44,067 nucleotides of DNA from an uncultured Bacteroidales bacterium (GTDB lineage Bacteria > Bacteroidota > Bacteroidia > Bacteroidales > CHK158-818). The notes beneath the pieces are model-generated. The model saw only the letters and a program-made list of their open reading frames with translations. It did not search any database and had not been told where the DNA came from. The DNA lies in assembly GCA_949300615.1 (NCBI GenBank), contig CASGEW010000012.1, positions 1 through 44,067 on the forward strand. The letters are read 5' to 3'. The translations under genes and the position numbers were made by a program. Of this stretch, positions 18,710 through 28,073 are shown one piece after another (the first letter of the stretch is position 1; every line of letters starts with the position of its first letter).

Positions 18710-19780
18710 ATGAAAATAAAACATTTATTGTTGATAGTAGCCATTATGAGTGAAGGAGCATTTCGGGCCATTGCCTGCACGGGAATTGCCTTGACCTCGA
18801 AAGATGGGAGTTATATTCAATCCCGTACGATCGAGTGGGCAGAAAGTGCATTACTGAGTGAATATGTGATTATCCCGCGGGGACAATCGTTACAGTCATT
18901 TACCCCCACCGGAACGAATGGATTGTCATTTTCATCTAAATACGGTGTTGTTGGATTATCGGTAGTACAGAAAGAATTTGTAGCAGAGGGGATTAATAGC
19001 GCGGGGCTTTCGGCCGGTCTGTTCTTTTTTCCGGGGTATGGCAGTTATCTACCGTATGATTCTTTGCAGAATAGCCGTACCGTAGCCGATTTGCAGTTAG
19101 CCATGTGGATGTTGACACAGTTCTCTACAATTGATGAGGTAAAAGCCGCGATTTCTTCCGTACGGATTGTTGGATTGGAAAAATCTTCGGTAGTACATTG
19201 GCGTATTGGCGAGCCATCAGGACGTCAGGTGGTACTTGAAATCGTGAATGGCGAACCTCATTTTTATGAAAATGAGGTCGGTGTTTTGACCAATGCTCCC
19301 GGGTTTGAATGGCAACTTACCAACTTGAATAATTATGTCAATTTGTTACCTGGAACTGCTCCTGATCAAAAACTTTCGGGGATAACTTTGCGTTCCTTTG
19401 GTGATAATTCCGGATTCCTGGGGATGCCGGGCGATGCTACCCCTCCTTCTCGGTTTGTCCGGGCGGCTTTCTATCGGGCTTCGGCTCCTCAACAAGCAAC
19501 GGCATTCGAGACTATACAACAATGTTTTCATCTGCTTAACAATTTTGATATACCGATAGGTATAGAGCATTCCATGGGAGAGTCTCCCAATATTCCCAGT
19601 GCAACGCAATGGACCTCGGCGATTGATCTGACCCATCGGATTGTTTATTACAAGACGGCTTACAACAATACGATTCGTTGCATAGATCTTTCTGAAATAG
19701 ACTTTGATAAGGTGACGTATCAATCGCATCCGTTGGATACGAAACGGGAACAACCGGTTGAGAAAATAGCTGTTAATTAG
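18710..19780 (+). CDS. Choloylglycine hydrolase family amidase (bile salt hydrolase / penicillin V acylase-like)
   Basis: Ntn-fold linear amide hydrolase of 356 residues. The signal peptide ends …FRAIA and cleavage exposes Cys23 (CTGIALTS) as the N-terminal nucleophile. Other expected residues are visible: Arg39 in SRTIEWAES (Arg18 of bile salt hydrolase numbering), Asn195 in VLTNAPGFEWQL (Asn175) and Arg251 in SRFVRAAFY (Arg228). The residue equivalent to the conserved Asp21 is Glu42. Members cleave conjugated bile salts, penicillin V or N-acyl homoserine lactones; sequence alone does not tell which. The gene stands alone in the periplasmic/secreted fraction and ends at a strong terminator. 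Family sure, substrate open. Confidence 0.9.
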   Translation: MKIKHLLLIVAIMSEGAFRAIACTGIALTSKDGSYIQSRTIEWAESALLSEYVIIPRGQSLQSFTPTGTNGLSFSSKYGVVGLSVVQKEFVAEGINSAGLSAGLFFFPGYGSYLPYDSLQNSRTVADLQLAMWMLTQFSTIDEVKAAISSVRIVGLEKSSVVHWRIGEPSGRQVVLEIVNGEPHFYENEVGVLTNAPGFEWQLTNLNNYVNLLPGTAPDQKLSGITLRSFGDNSGFLGMPGDATPPSRFVRAAFYRASAPQQATAFETIQQCFHLLNNFDIPIGIEHSMGESPNIPSATQWTSAIDLTHRIVYYKTAYNNTIRCIDLSEIDFDKVTYQSHPLDTKREQPVEKIAVN

Positions 19781-19833
19781 TTATTTAATTGTGTTTTTTT
19801 GTCTCAAAAGGTCCCGAATAAGTCTGATTATAA

Positions 19834-19875
19834 ATAAAAGAACCGTTTTAACTTTTGCTAAAACGGTTCTTTTAT
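19834..19875. terminator. Bidirectional terminator
   Basis: Perfect 17-base stem ATAAAAGAACCGTTTTA (19834-19850) with its complement (19859-19875) and an 8-base loop, between the convergent amidase and DUF1080 genes. A- and T-runs at the base suit both strands. Confidence 0.88.
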
Positions 19876-19903
19876 ATTATGAGCTAAGTTTTTAGGGATA
19901 ATG

Positions 19904-22900
19904 CTATTTCAGCTCTTTGATGCGGATGTTTCTGAATTTGACAACTGATCCGTGTCCCAAGAATCCAATATGTCCTTTCTTATTGAACAGGCCCGGATGT
20001 TCTCGGTGGTCAGGCGTTCCGTTTTTCGTAGCCTCTTTTATATCACCGTCCACAATAACAGTACCGTTCAATATGACTTTGATATGGTTGCCATCTGCAA
20101 TCACTTCCTGGTAGTTCCATTCGCCAATCGGTTTCAGGAATCCTCGTTTGGCGGGAATGATACCGTAAACAGAACCGTGGTATTGGTACGGAGCCAGGTC
20201 TTTGTATACTTCGTGTTCGTTGTCGAGGATCTGCAACTCCATTCCCACGTAAGCAGCATCGCCTTCCAAAGGAGTCCGGATACCCAATCCGTTGTTGGCA
20301 GCCGGAGTTAACTGGAATTCAAAACGGTATACAAAGTTTTCAAATTCGTCTTTTGTATAAAGATTTCCACCGCCACCATTTTGGGGATAAAGAACGATAC
20401 ATCCGTCTTCTGTGATGTAATCTTTCGTATTACCGGTCCATTGGTGCATATTGGTTCCGTCGAACAAGATGCGGAATCCCTCTCTCTCTTCTTCTGCGGA
20501 AAGTTTGAATGGTTCGGCCCGTTTCAACTCTTTAATATAAATATCGCGGTAAGAAACTTTACTTCCGTGAGCTTGTAATTCTATCTGTTCTATCGGGAAG
20601 ATGGATTGATTTCTATCCCAATAATTTTCGAGAATAACATTGTTTACTACCAATTCACCGTTCAGATATACTGTTACACGGTCACCTACCATTTTGATGT
20701 AGAAACTGTTCCATTGACCCAGTTTGTTATCGGCTACTTTGAGCGGAGTACTCGGGTTCTTCTGGTTGTTGTACAATCCGCCGGAACCTACTTGTGCCCC
20801 TACATTTACGCGGGCGGTATCCCAAATTTGTACTTGGGGCGTACCGCGTAAGTAGATACCTGCGTCAGCTTCCGGACCGGCCGGGTCTAACATCCAGTCT
20901 ACATACATTTCAAAATCGCCGTATTGTTTTTCCGTGCAGAGGTTATCTCCTTTTCCGTTAAATACCAATACACCGTTTTCTACACTCCAAGTTTCTTTGG
21001 CCAGTTTGTCTGCATTTTCTTGTGCTTTGGCCAGTTGTGCTTTTGTCATTTTGGCACGGGCAATCGGGTTCGCTACCAATCCTTTCCAGCCTGTCAAATC
21101 TTTTCCGTTGAAGATGGATACGAATCCTCCCTCTTGGGGCTGTTCTGCCAAGTGTTTCTGGATAGCTTTTTTCTGGTAGTCGCTGTCTTGTCCGCTCAGG
21201 CGTTCCAGTACTTTATTCAACAACGCTGTAACTTCTTCGCCGTAATAAGCCTTGTTGTTTAGAGCAATGTTCATGACGGCTTGGCAAGCGGCTTGTTGAA
21301 TGGGTTTTTCGTCCAAGAATTTCCCTGCATAGATCAATCCTAAGAATGTGTTCGTGCCTTGAATTTGTTGGAGTATCTCAATCTTATCTTTGTCGGATTT
21401 CGCTACTTCCATGGCGTTGCGCAAGAAGATGAGACGGTTTTCATTGGTTAAATTGGATTGTTTGATTTTGTCGATATAAGCGGCTAAGGCCTGGGAGGCG
21501 TAGGGTTCTTGCCCTGCTTTACAAATGGCATACAGTTCATCGGCTGCATCAAATCCATTCCATTTTAACAAGGCAACGAAAGCGGCATCTTTTTGTGATT
21601 TGTCGTTGCTGTTAAATCCTTCTACAATTTGATCCAATGCTTTTTTCTCTCCGGTTGCGGCTAATACTCCGTAGTACAACTCTTTCTTGCTCGATTTGGC
21701 CATTTGGGCTTCTATCGTTTGGAATTGTTTTTCTTTGGGTTGAGAAGCCAACGCAGCGATAATAGCGTTTTGTATGGAAGGAACATCCGTTCTGTCGGCT
21801 TTTTCAAGCATCGTATAGAGTTGAGGAAGTTCTTTTTCGGTAACGACATTCTGCAATGCGTCGTATGCAGCTTTTTTTACATTACCGCTGGCAGAGGTCA
21901 ATGCCATTATTTTGGCTGAATAGGCATCTGCTTTGCGATTTGACAAAAGTTCGATACCGGCAATTTTCCCTTCATCCGTATTGGCTGCATCGATGGCTTC
22001 TGCCACAGCAGAGTTGATGTTTCCATTGAATGAATTCAAGGCATTTTTCCCTATTTCGATTTTTCCTTGGTCTGCACTTGTCAGTAATTGTGTCAAGGCC
22101 GGGATGGCATTGTCTCCACCTATTTTTACGGCAGCCCATGCGGCCGCATTTGCAATTTCGTTATTGTCGTTTTGGATATACGGCAGAACGGCATCTAAGG
22201 TCGTTTGTTGACGGCGAACACCCAACCAGTTCAGAATATCTACTTTTACTTCATCATCGGCCTTGGCCAAAACTTTGATGATTTCTTCTGCTGCATCATC
22301 TCCGGCATATAGCAACGCCGCATTGCGGTATTCGCGACACGGGCTTTTCATCGCTTTAACTGCTTGGCTGGTAGCTTTTTCGGGATTAGCCGCCATGATG
22401 ATTTCAAGAGCGGCTATGGCAGATTGTTTGGCTTCTGCCTTTTGGGCTTTCTTTGACAAAGAGTTAGCCTCTTTTAATGCGGTTTTAGTATCGCCGTTGG
22501 CCGCGATGTTTTTGATCAGGGCAATGTATGCTTCATTGGCACCGGTCGGTTCCATCGTGTAATTAACGGCTTTGGCTTTTTTTGCCAACGTTGACAAGGA
22601 TGCTTTGCTCCCGCAACGACTGATGGCATAGAGCAAATCTTTTTCCGTATTTGCGTTTAATCCAGGTTTGGATAATATTTCTAACAATGCCGGTTCTGCG
22701 GCAGCTATTTTAGCCGTACCGATAGCGTTGATAATGTCGTTTTGAGTGTCTGCTGTGGCATTTTGTAATGCCGATACCAATGCATCTTGTGCTGCGGCAG
22801 TATTGATACTTGCTAATGCACGGGCAGCCGGTCCGGCAACTTCTTTATCTGTCAGATATTTTGACAAAGCGGAAACACTGGCATCCGTCCCGATCACTTG

Positions 22901-23287
22901 TAATTGTCGGATAACAAAAGCAAGCGGTTCTCGCCCTTTGCTTTGTGCCTGAGATAATACTTTGATGTAAGCCTGTTCAACTTTTTCTTTTTCAGCCTCT
23001 CTGCCCGGTACGGCCACATAATAAGTCAACCCGGTCAAGGCATAGTCTATTTGGGCATTGCTTTCTTTTCCCGGAGGATTCATCATTCCCATCAATAGAT
23101 TTACCCCCTCATCTCCGGTGGAGGCAATATCTTTCATGATGGTATTGAATTTTTCCTGATTTTGGGCCGGCAGTTGAGCCAACGCATCTATTATTTTGGT
23201 TTTTACCGTACGGTTAGGGTCGGTCTGGGCCATTAATACCGAAAAGCACAGTAAAAAAGCACTGATGGATAGTAATATTTTTTTCAT
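19904..23287 (-). CDS. HEAT-repeat protein with two C-terminal DUF1080 (3-keto-disaccharide hydrolase) domains
   Basis: A 1127-residue exported protein (signal MKKILLSISAFLLCFSVLMA, cut before QTDPNR). Residues about 25-715 are Ala/Leu-rich helical pairs typical of HEAT repeats (e.g. AAWAAVKIGGDNAIPALTQL). Two DUF1080 jelly-roll domains follow: the first about 720-912 (FVSIFNGKDLTGWKGL … GIYLRGTPQVQIWD … GQWNSFYIKM), the second about 932-1127 (FRILFDGTNMHQW … YHGSVYGIIP … EWNYQEVIADG … GHIGFLGHGS). DUF1080 enzymes hydrolyse glycosides oxidised at C3. The gene lies 19 bases after a Gfo/Idh/MocA oxidoreductase that could make such 3-keto sugars, an arrangement also known from the BT2156-BT2160 locus of B. 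thetaiotaomicron. Substrate is not predictable. Confidence 0.9.
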   Translation of the reverse strand: MKKILLSISAFLLCFSVLMAQTDPNRTVKTKIIDALAQLPAQNQEKFNTIMKDIASTGDEGVNLLMGMMNPPGKESNAQIDYALTGLTYYVAVPGREAEKEKVEQAYIKVLSQAQSKGREPLAFVIRQLQVIGTDASVSALSKYLTDKEVAGPAARALASINTAAAQDALVSALQNATADTQNDIINAIGTAKIAAAEPALLEILSKPGLNANTEKDLLYAISRCGSKASLSTLAKKAKAVNYTMEPTGANEAYIALIKNIAANGDTKTALKEANSLSKKAQKAEAKQSAIAALEIIMAANPEKATSQAVKAMKSPCREYRNAALLYAGDDAAEEIIKVLAKADDEVKVDILNWLGVRRQQTTLDAVLPYIQNDNNEIANAAAWAAVKIGGDNAIPALTQLLTSADQGKIEIGKNALNSFNGNINSAVAEAIDAANTDEGKIAGIELLSNRKADAYSAKIMALTSASGNVKKAAYDALQNVVTEKELPQLYTMLEKADRTDVPSIQNAIIAALASQPKEKQFQTIEAQMAKSSKKELYYGVLAATGEKKALDQIVEGFNSNDKSQKDAAFVALLKWNGFDAADELYAICKAGQEPYASQALAAYIDKIKQSNLTNENRLIFLRNAMEVAKSDKDKIEILQQIQGTNTFLGLIYAGKFLDEKPIQQAACQAVMNIALNNKAYYGEEVTALLNKVLERLSGQDSDYQKKAIQKHLAEQPQEGGFVSIFNGKDLTGWKGLVANPIARAKMTKAQLAKAQENADKLAKETWSVENGVLVFNGKGDNLCTEKQYGDFEMYVDWMLDPAGPEADAGIYLRGTPQVQIWDTARVNVGAQVGSGGLYNNQKNPSTPLKVADNKLGQWNSFYIKMVGDRVTVYLNGELVVNNVILENYWDRNQSIFPIEQIELQAHGSKVSYRDIYIKELKRAEPFKLSAEEEREGFRILFDGTNMHQWTGNTKDYITEDGCIVLYPQNGGGGNLYTKDEFENFVYRFEFQLTPAANNGLGIRTPLEGDAAYVGMELQILDNEHEVYKDLAPYQYHGSVYGIIPAKRGFLKPIGEWNYQEVIADGNHIKVILNGTVIVDGDIKEATKNGTPDHREHPGLFNKKGHIGFLGHGSVVKFRNIRIKELK

Positions 23288-23306
23288 TTACACGTGATTT
23301 TATAGG

Positions 23307-24566
23307 TTAGATATTCCACGGAGCTCTCATCGGTTGATCTATCAACCGGTTGGCTGCTTCGTCGTTAATGAATTGTTGTGCTACGGGATCGTAATGGAGT
23401 TCTTTCCGGTTCAATCGCAGGGCAACCAGACCCATATTTACAATCGTACAAGAACGGTGTCCGTTTTGTTCGTTCAATGCAAATTTCTGGCGATTCTTTA
23501 CACATTCTATAAAGTCGGTATTTTGGGGTTCCGGTTCGGGATAATCGGCCAATTTCTTTTCCCAATTGGGGATGTCGCAAACGAAGTTTTTGTAAACTTT
23601 TCCTTTCGGACCTTCGATGTAGGGGGTATTCGGGTCTCCGAAGTCTCCACCCCACAATACGATTTGGCAACCGTCTTCGTAAGTATAGGTAATGGATCTC
23701 CACGTACCTACGGCTTCGGGATTTTGTTGGGGAGCATCTACTTCTACTTTAATGGGGCTGGTGTTGTCTTTCCCTAAGAAATATTGTACGGGGTCGATGT
23801 AGTGTTGTCCCATGTCTCCCAATCCCCCACCGTCGTAGTCCCAATATCCGCGGAAGTTTTGGTGTACCCGGTGTTCGTTATAGGGTTTGTAGGGAGCCGG
23901 GCCTAACCACATATCGTAGTCGAGTTCTGGCGGAACGGGTTGGGGGTCCAGATGTTCTTTTCCTACCCAATAGAATTTCCAGTCGAATCCGGTATGTTTA
24001 CTGATGGTAACTTTCAAGGGCCATCCCAACATACCGCTTTGTACCAATTTTTTCAGCGGTTTTACAGGTGTTCCCAATCCGTAGAAGGTGTCGGAGAAGC
24101 GGAACCATGTATTCAAACGGAAAATTCTCCCGTATTGTTTTACCGCTTCAGCAACCCGTTTCCCTTCGCCGATAGTACGAGTCATGGGTTTTTCGCACCA
24201 GATGTCTTTCCCGGCTTTGGCTGCTTCTACCGACATGATTCCATGCCAGTGGGGAGGGGTAGCAATGTGTACGATATCCACATTCTTGTCGAGGATCAGG
24301 TCGCGGAAATCGGAATATTCTGCAATTTTTTCCGGCACCAGGGCCTGTCCCAATGCAAGGTGATTTTTGTCCACGTCGCAAACGGCAACCAGACGGGTTC
24401 CGGCATATCCTACGTGGCCGCGACCCATTCCGCCGCAACCGATAATACCTTTGGTTAATTGATCACTTGGTGCAATGTACCCAGCACCCAAGACGTGTCG
24501 GGGCACTACTGTAAAGGCAGCAATACCTCCTAACGATTTGAGAAAAGTTCGTCTATTTGTTCTCAT
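23307..24566 (-). CDS. Gfo/Idh/MocA family oxidoreductase, exported (probable glycoside 3-dehydrogenase)
   Basis: NAD(P)-dependent oxidoreductase of 419 residues. The N terminus TNRRTFLKSLGGIAAF is a twin-arginine (Tat) signal, implying export with bound cofactor. The Rossmann motif is GIIGCGGMGRGHVG; the family motif with catalytic Lys is WCEKPMT. The GFO C-terminal domain follows (…GDMGQHYIDPVQYFLG). Export, and the DUF1080 gene 19 bases downstream, suggest that it oxidises a glycoside at C3 in the periplasm for the neighbour to cleave; this is inference from characterised relatives. First gene of the two-gene operon; no clear TAnnTTTG box was found upstream. Confidence 0.92.
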   Translation of the reverse strand: MRTNRRTFLKSLGGIAAFTVVPRHVLGAGYIAPSDQLTKGIIGCGGMGRGHVGYAGTRLVAVCDVDKNHLALGQALVPEKIAEYSDFRDLILDKNVDIVHIATPPHWHGIMSVEAAKAGKDIWCEKPMTRTIGEGKRVAEAVKQYGRIFRLNTWFRFSDTFYGLGTPVKPLKKLVQSGMLGWPLKVTISKHTGFDWKFYWVGKEHLDPQPVPPELDYDMWLGPAPYKPYNEHRVHQNFRGYWDYDGGGLGDMGQHYIDPVQYFLGKDNTSPIKVEVDAPQQNPEAVGTWRSITYTYEDGCQIVLWGGDFGDPNTPYIEGPKGKVYKNFVCDIPNWEKKLADYPEPEPQNTDFIECVKNRQKFALNEQNGHRSCTIVNMGLVALRLNRKELHYDPVAQQFINDEAANRLIDQPMRAPWNI

Positions 24567-24608
24567 AGTAAATATATAAAAGTAAATGTTTATTTATCAG
24601 CACTTCTG

Positions 24609-24633
24609 GTGTGTTTTCTTTTCGTGTGTTTTC
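24609..24633. repeat. Direct repeat upstream of the oxidoreductase operon
   Basis: GTGTGTTTTC occurs twice (24609-24618 and 24624-24633) with a 15-base period, about 45 bases ahead of the start codon. It may be a regulator-binding site or chance low-complexity sequence. Confidence 0.3.
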
Positions 24634-24771
24634 ATATTCCAATAAAACTGTGCTAAGTTCGCTAAATTATAGCAATTACAGAAACTTCCCTTTCTCTTTT
24701 TTCTGTTTTTAACAACAATTTGCACAGATGTTTTCGGGTATATTGTGAGGAGAAAAAACTGTTTTAGAAGC

Positions 24772-24809
24772 AAAGAAAAGAGCGATAATTGTTTACCGCT
24801 CTTTTCTTT
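24772..24809. terminator. Terminator downstream of glmM
   Basis: Perfect 13-base stem AAAGAAAAGAGCG (24772-24784) with CGCTCTTTTCTTT (24797-24809), 12-base loop, 23 bases past the glmM stop on the minus strand. Confidence 0.8.
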
Positions 24810-24831
24810 ACTTTTTACAGGGTGTATGGTG

Positions 24832-26220
24832 TTAATGGGCCATTTCTTGGATAACTTTCATAATATCTGCCGCTGTTTTTTCAGCCGTATCAGCGTCTTT
24901 GGCTTCGGCATACACGCGGATAATGGGTTCTGTATTGGATTTACGCAGGTGTACCCATTTGTCCGGGAAATCTATTTTGACACCGTCGATGTCTGTTATG
25001 TCATATTGGGCATATTTCGTTTTTACAGCAGTCAGTAGCGCATCTACGTCGATACCGGGCGTAAGCTGAACTTTTTGCTTGGCAATGACATAAGGGGGGA
25101 ATGAAGCTTTTACCTCGCTTACTTTTTTCCCCGATTTGGCCAAATAGGTAAGGAACAAGGCTATCCCTACCAGCGCATCGCGTCCGTAATGGCTTGCCGG
25201 ATAGATGACACCGCCGTTTCCTTCTCCACCGATTACGGCGTTCGTTTCTTTCATTTTGGTTACTACGTTTACTTCGCCTACGGCTGCTGCATTGTATTGC
25301 TGTCCGTGGGCGCGGGTAACGTCGCGCAAGGCTCTCGATGAACTGAGGTTTGATACCGTATTGCCAGGCGTGTGAGATAATACGTAATCGGCAACGGCCA
25401 CCAATGTATATTCTTCTCCGAACATATTCCCGTTTTCGCAAATAATGGCCAAACGGTCCACATCCGGATCTACGACGAATCCTACGTCAGCGTTGCCTTT
25501 TTTCAACAAGTCGGCAATGTCTGTCAGGTGTTCAGGTAACGGTTCCGGATTATGGGGAAAATATCCGTTGGGTTCGCAATATAGTTTTTCTATTTTTTTA
25601 ACTCCAAGTGCCTCCAATAGGGCTGGAATAGCAATGCCTCCAACCGAGTTTACACAGTCTATGGCTACACAGAATCCGGCTTTGGCTATTGCATCCTTGT
25701 CCACCAAATCAAGCGAAAGAACGTTTTCGATGTGTTTCTGGATATAATCGGTTCGTTCGTAAATTTTTCCCAGTTGATCTACTTCGACGAAAGAGAAATC
25801 TTCGTTGGCGGCGATTTTTAAGACCTCTTCACCTTCGGCAGCGTTTAAGAATTCTCCTTTTTCGTTTAGCAGTTTAAGGGCGTTCCACTGTTTGGGGTTA
25901 TGGCTGGCCGTCAGGATGATCCCTCCACAAGCCTTTTCCATGGTTACGGCCAATTCGGTAGTAGGGGTAGTAGCCAGACCGATGTTGACGACATCGAAGC
26001 CCATTCCGATGAGAGTTCCTGTTACGGTGTGCAATACCATCTCTCCTGAGATACGGGCATCCCGTCCTACTACTATTTTATTACTTTCGACAGAAGTGGT
26101 TTTCCGGATAAATGTTGCGTAGGCGGCGGTAAATTTTACAATGTCTAACGGATTGAGTCCTTCTCCTGCTTTCCCTCCGATAGTTCCTCGTATGCCGGAT
26201 ATGGATTTTATTAATGACAT
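24832..26220 (-). CDS. glmM: Phosphoglucosamine mutase
   Basis: Converts glucosamine-6-phosphate to glucosamine-1-phosphate for UDP-GlcNAc, needed for peptidoglycan and lipid A. The 462-residue alpha-D-phosphohexomutase opens with SISGIRGTIGG, carries the phosphoserine loop TASHNP (Ser106), the Mg-binding DPDVDR motif, the sugar-binding GEGNGG, and the C-terminal phosphate-binding RKSNTEPIIRVYAEA. These fit GlmM better than phosphomannomutase. It is last in a minus-strand group with a DHH phosphoesterase and a DUF4827 lipoprotein, a common Bacteroidales neighbourhood. Confidence 0.93.
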   Translation of the reverse strand: MSLIKSISGIRGTIGGKAGEGLNPLDIVKFTAAYATFIRKTTSVESNKIVVGRDARISGEMVLHTVTGTLIGMGFDVVNIGLATTPTTELAVTMEKACGGIILTASHNPKQWNALKLLNEKGEFLNAAEGEEVLKIAANEDFSFVEVDQLGKIYERTDYIQKHIENVLSLDLVDKDAIAKAGFCVAIDCVNSVGGIAIPALLEALGVKKIEKLYCEPNGYFPHNPEPLPEHLTDIADLLKKGNADVGFVVDPDVDRLAIICENGNMFGEEYTLVAVADYVLSHTPGNTVSNLSSSRALRDVTRAHGQQYNAAAVGEVNVVTKMKETNAVIGGEGNGGVIYPASHYGRDALVGIALFLTYLAKSGKKVSEVKASFPPYVIAKQKVQLTPGIDVDALLTAVKTKYAQYDITDIDGVKIDFPDKWVHLRKSNTEPIIRVYAEAKDADTAEKTAADIMKVIQEMAH

Positions 26221-26256
26221 GGTGATTTGTATTTGAACGTTTTTTTGTATTTGGGT

Positions 26257-26805
26257 TTATTCTTCAATAGGAACCTCTTTGACAAATTTCGTATATTTGA
26301 GGTGGAGCACAACCGGGACGACGTTGCCGTAATTGGTAGTGGAGCCTACTTTTGAGGGTACCACCAGATTAACCACACTCTCTTCTCCGACATATTCCAA
26401 CGGTTGAGCCACGGCGGTGCCGATGTCCGACATGGATGACGTTTGGCCGTAAATGAAATAGACGTTGGTGATCATGCTGCTCCAATTGATATCTGTTTCT
26501 ACATTTGTCAACAAGTTGGTTTCCGTGTAGCGGATATATACATCTTCTCCGGACAGAGCTTTTAACGTAGGATTGGGATTTTCGAGCACTTGCATATAGA
26601 CACCGTCTTCCAAAGCGTAAAATACGTCGGGGTCATAGTTGTTGTCTGTCGGGATATCATCGACTACGGTTTTGTCTTTCAAATAAGAGCGGATGGCTTT
26701 TCTTTCGTCTTTAAGCATATCCGAGTAGCTTTTTTTATCGCTGCAAGATGTTCCCAATATGATGAGCGCAAATAAAAAAGTTAGGGAAAATACTTTCTGT
26801 TTCAT
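26257..26805 (-). CDS. DUF4827-type lipoprotein
   Basis: A 182-residue lipoprotein with signal …ALIILGTSC (lipidated Cys21) followed by SDKKSYSDMLKDERKAIRSYL, the characteristic opening of DUF4827 proteins. The C-terminal half is beta-rich with an FKBP-like arrangement (GEDVYIRYTETNL … YVGEESVVNLVVPSKVGSTTNYG … PVVLHLKYTKFV), although catalytic isomerase residues cannot be confirmed. It lies between the DHH phosphoesterase and glmM, separated by 28 and 36 bases. Function unknown; an envelope-folding role is only a guess. Confidence 0.8.
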   Translation of the reverse strand: MKQKVFSLTFLFALIILGTSCSDKKSYSDMLKDERKAIRSYLKDKTVVDDIPTDNNYDPDVFYALEDGVYMQVLENPNPTLKALSGEDVYIRYTETNLLTNVETDINWSSMITNVYFIYGQTSSMSDIGTAVAQPLEYVGEESVVNLVVPSKVGSTTNYGNVVPVVLHLKYTKFVKEVPIEE

Positions 26806-26833
26806 CTCTAAATGAAGGTTTTATTGTAATTGA

Positions 26834-27871
26834 TTAATTTGTTTCGGTTTTTAAGTATGCGTCGTATTGAGGCAACAATTTAACGAAGCGAGTGATAATC
26901 TCGTCCATTGTCCCGTAAAACTCACCTCCTGCGGCATTCAGGTGTCCTCCTCCGTTGAACCACTCTTCCGCTACTTTGTTTGCCGGAAAATCCCCTTTGG
27001 AGCGCAATGAAACTTTGATAAAATCATCTTCTTCGCGGAAAAAGGCGGAAAAAACAACTCCGGGAATACTTAATGGAACGTTTACCAACCCTTCGCTATC
27101 ACCTTTCTGGTAGTGGAATCTTTTTAGTTCATCTTTTGTCAGCGTGATCATGGCCGTATGGTGCGGTTCAAAAACGGTTAATTTTTCGTGGATGGCAAAA
27201 CCGTTTAACCGTAATTTGTTCAACGAATTGGTATTGCATACTTTGGTGTATAGATCATCCTTGTTGATACCTTTTTTTATCAGTTCTCCCACGATGAAGT
27301 ACATTTCCGGTTTGTTTGAATTGTAGGTGAAATTTCCGGTATCGGTCATCATCCCTACATAGATGGCATTGGCGCTTTTCAAAGGGAGATACTCGAACAT
27401 TCCCATCCGGCAGATTAGCCTGAAAACCAGTTCGCAGGTTGAGGATACCTGGGGATGTGAGATGATTACGTCACAAAACGGCTCGGGGCATAAGTGGTGG
27501 TCGATCATCACTTTTTTGGCAGAGGCTTTCCGGATAGGTTCTTCCAGATCGCCCAATCGGGAGAGAGCATTGAAGTCGAGGCAAAAGATCAGTTCTGCCT
27601 GCTCGATTAATTCTTGTGCATATTCTGGGTATCGAGTATAGGTGAGAATATCTTTTACACCTTTTAAAAAGAGAAGATTTTTCGGCAAACTGTCCGGGAC
27701 GATAACCGTTACCCTCTTGCCGATCTCTTCCAAAAAATGATAAAGGCCCAACGACGAGCCGATCGCATCTCCATCCGGCGAAACATGGCAGACGATGACG
27801 ATGTTGTCGTGTTTATCGAGCAATTTGCTTACCTGTTGAATACACTCTTCGAGGATAATTTTGGAAATCAT
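26834..27871 (-). CDS. DHH/DHHA1 phosphoesterase (NrnA-like oligoribonuclease / pAp phosphatase)
   Basis: A 345-residue cytoplasmic enzyme. The Mn-binding motifs of the DHH family are all there: SPDGDAIGSS (Asp33, Asp35), LDFNA, the name-giving DHH in MIDHHLCPEP, and a later MMTDTGNF. The DHHA1 RNA-binding domain ends in GGGHLNAAGG. This matches NrnA/PDE-type bifunctional enzymes that degrade nano-RNAs and 3'-phosphoadenosine-5'-phosphate (or pApA from c-di-AMP). It heads the minus-strand operon and has a TACCTTTG -7 box at 27919-27912. Confidence 0.92.
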   Translation of the reverse strand: MISKIILEECIQQVSKLLDKHDNIVIVCHVSPDGDAIGSSLGLYHFLEEIGKRVTVIVPDSLPKNLLFLKGVKDILTYTRYPEYAQELIEQAELIFCLDFNALSRLGDLEEPIRKASAKKVMIDHHLCPEPFCDVIISHPQVSSTCELVFRLICRMGMFEYLPLKSANAIYVGMMTDTGNFTYNSNKPEMYFIVGELIKKGINKDDLYTKVCNTNSLNKLRLNGFAIHEKLTVFEPHHTAMITLTKDELKRFHYQKGDSEGLVNVPLSIPGVVFSAFFREEDDFIKVSLRSKGDFPANKVAEEWFNGGGHLNAAGGEFYGTMDEIITRFVKLLPQYDAYLKTETN

Positions 27872-27911
27872 CGATACCTTTATTTTTCAATCAACATTTA
27901 CAATTAACACG

Positions 27912-27919
27912 CAAAGGTA
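27912..27919 (-). promoter_or_regulatory. -7 box for the DHH phosphoesterase operon
   Basis: TACCTTTG on the minus strand, 41 bases ahead of the start codon. No clear -33 TTG. Confidence 0.5.
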
Positions 27920-28013
27920 TAAAATAATGTCGAGCCTTTCTGTTATTTCCGCTCTTTTTTCTTTTTATAACAAATCCAACCAGTTATTTCCCAATAAAAA
28001 CAGCTAAAAGCAT

Positions 28014-28021
28014 TATCTTTG
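28014..28021 (+). promoter_or_regulatory. -7 box of dsbD
   Basis: TATCTTTG exactly fits TAnnTTTG, 52 bases ahead of the start codon at 28074. The -33 region is weak. Confidence 0.55.
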
Positions 28022-28073
28022 CCTTCGTTTGAGATATTTAAATTATTTGATTCCATTATTAGCGTTTTAATTT

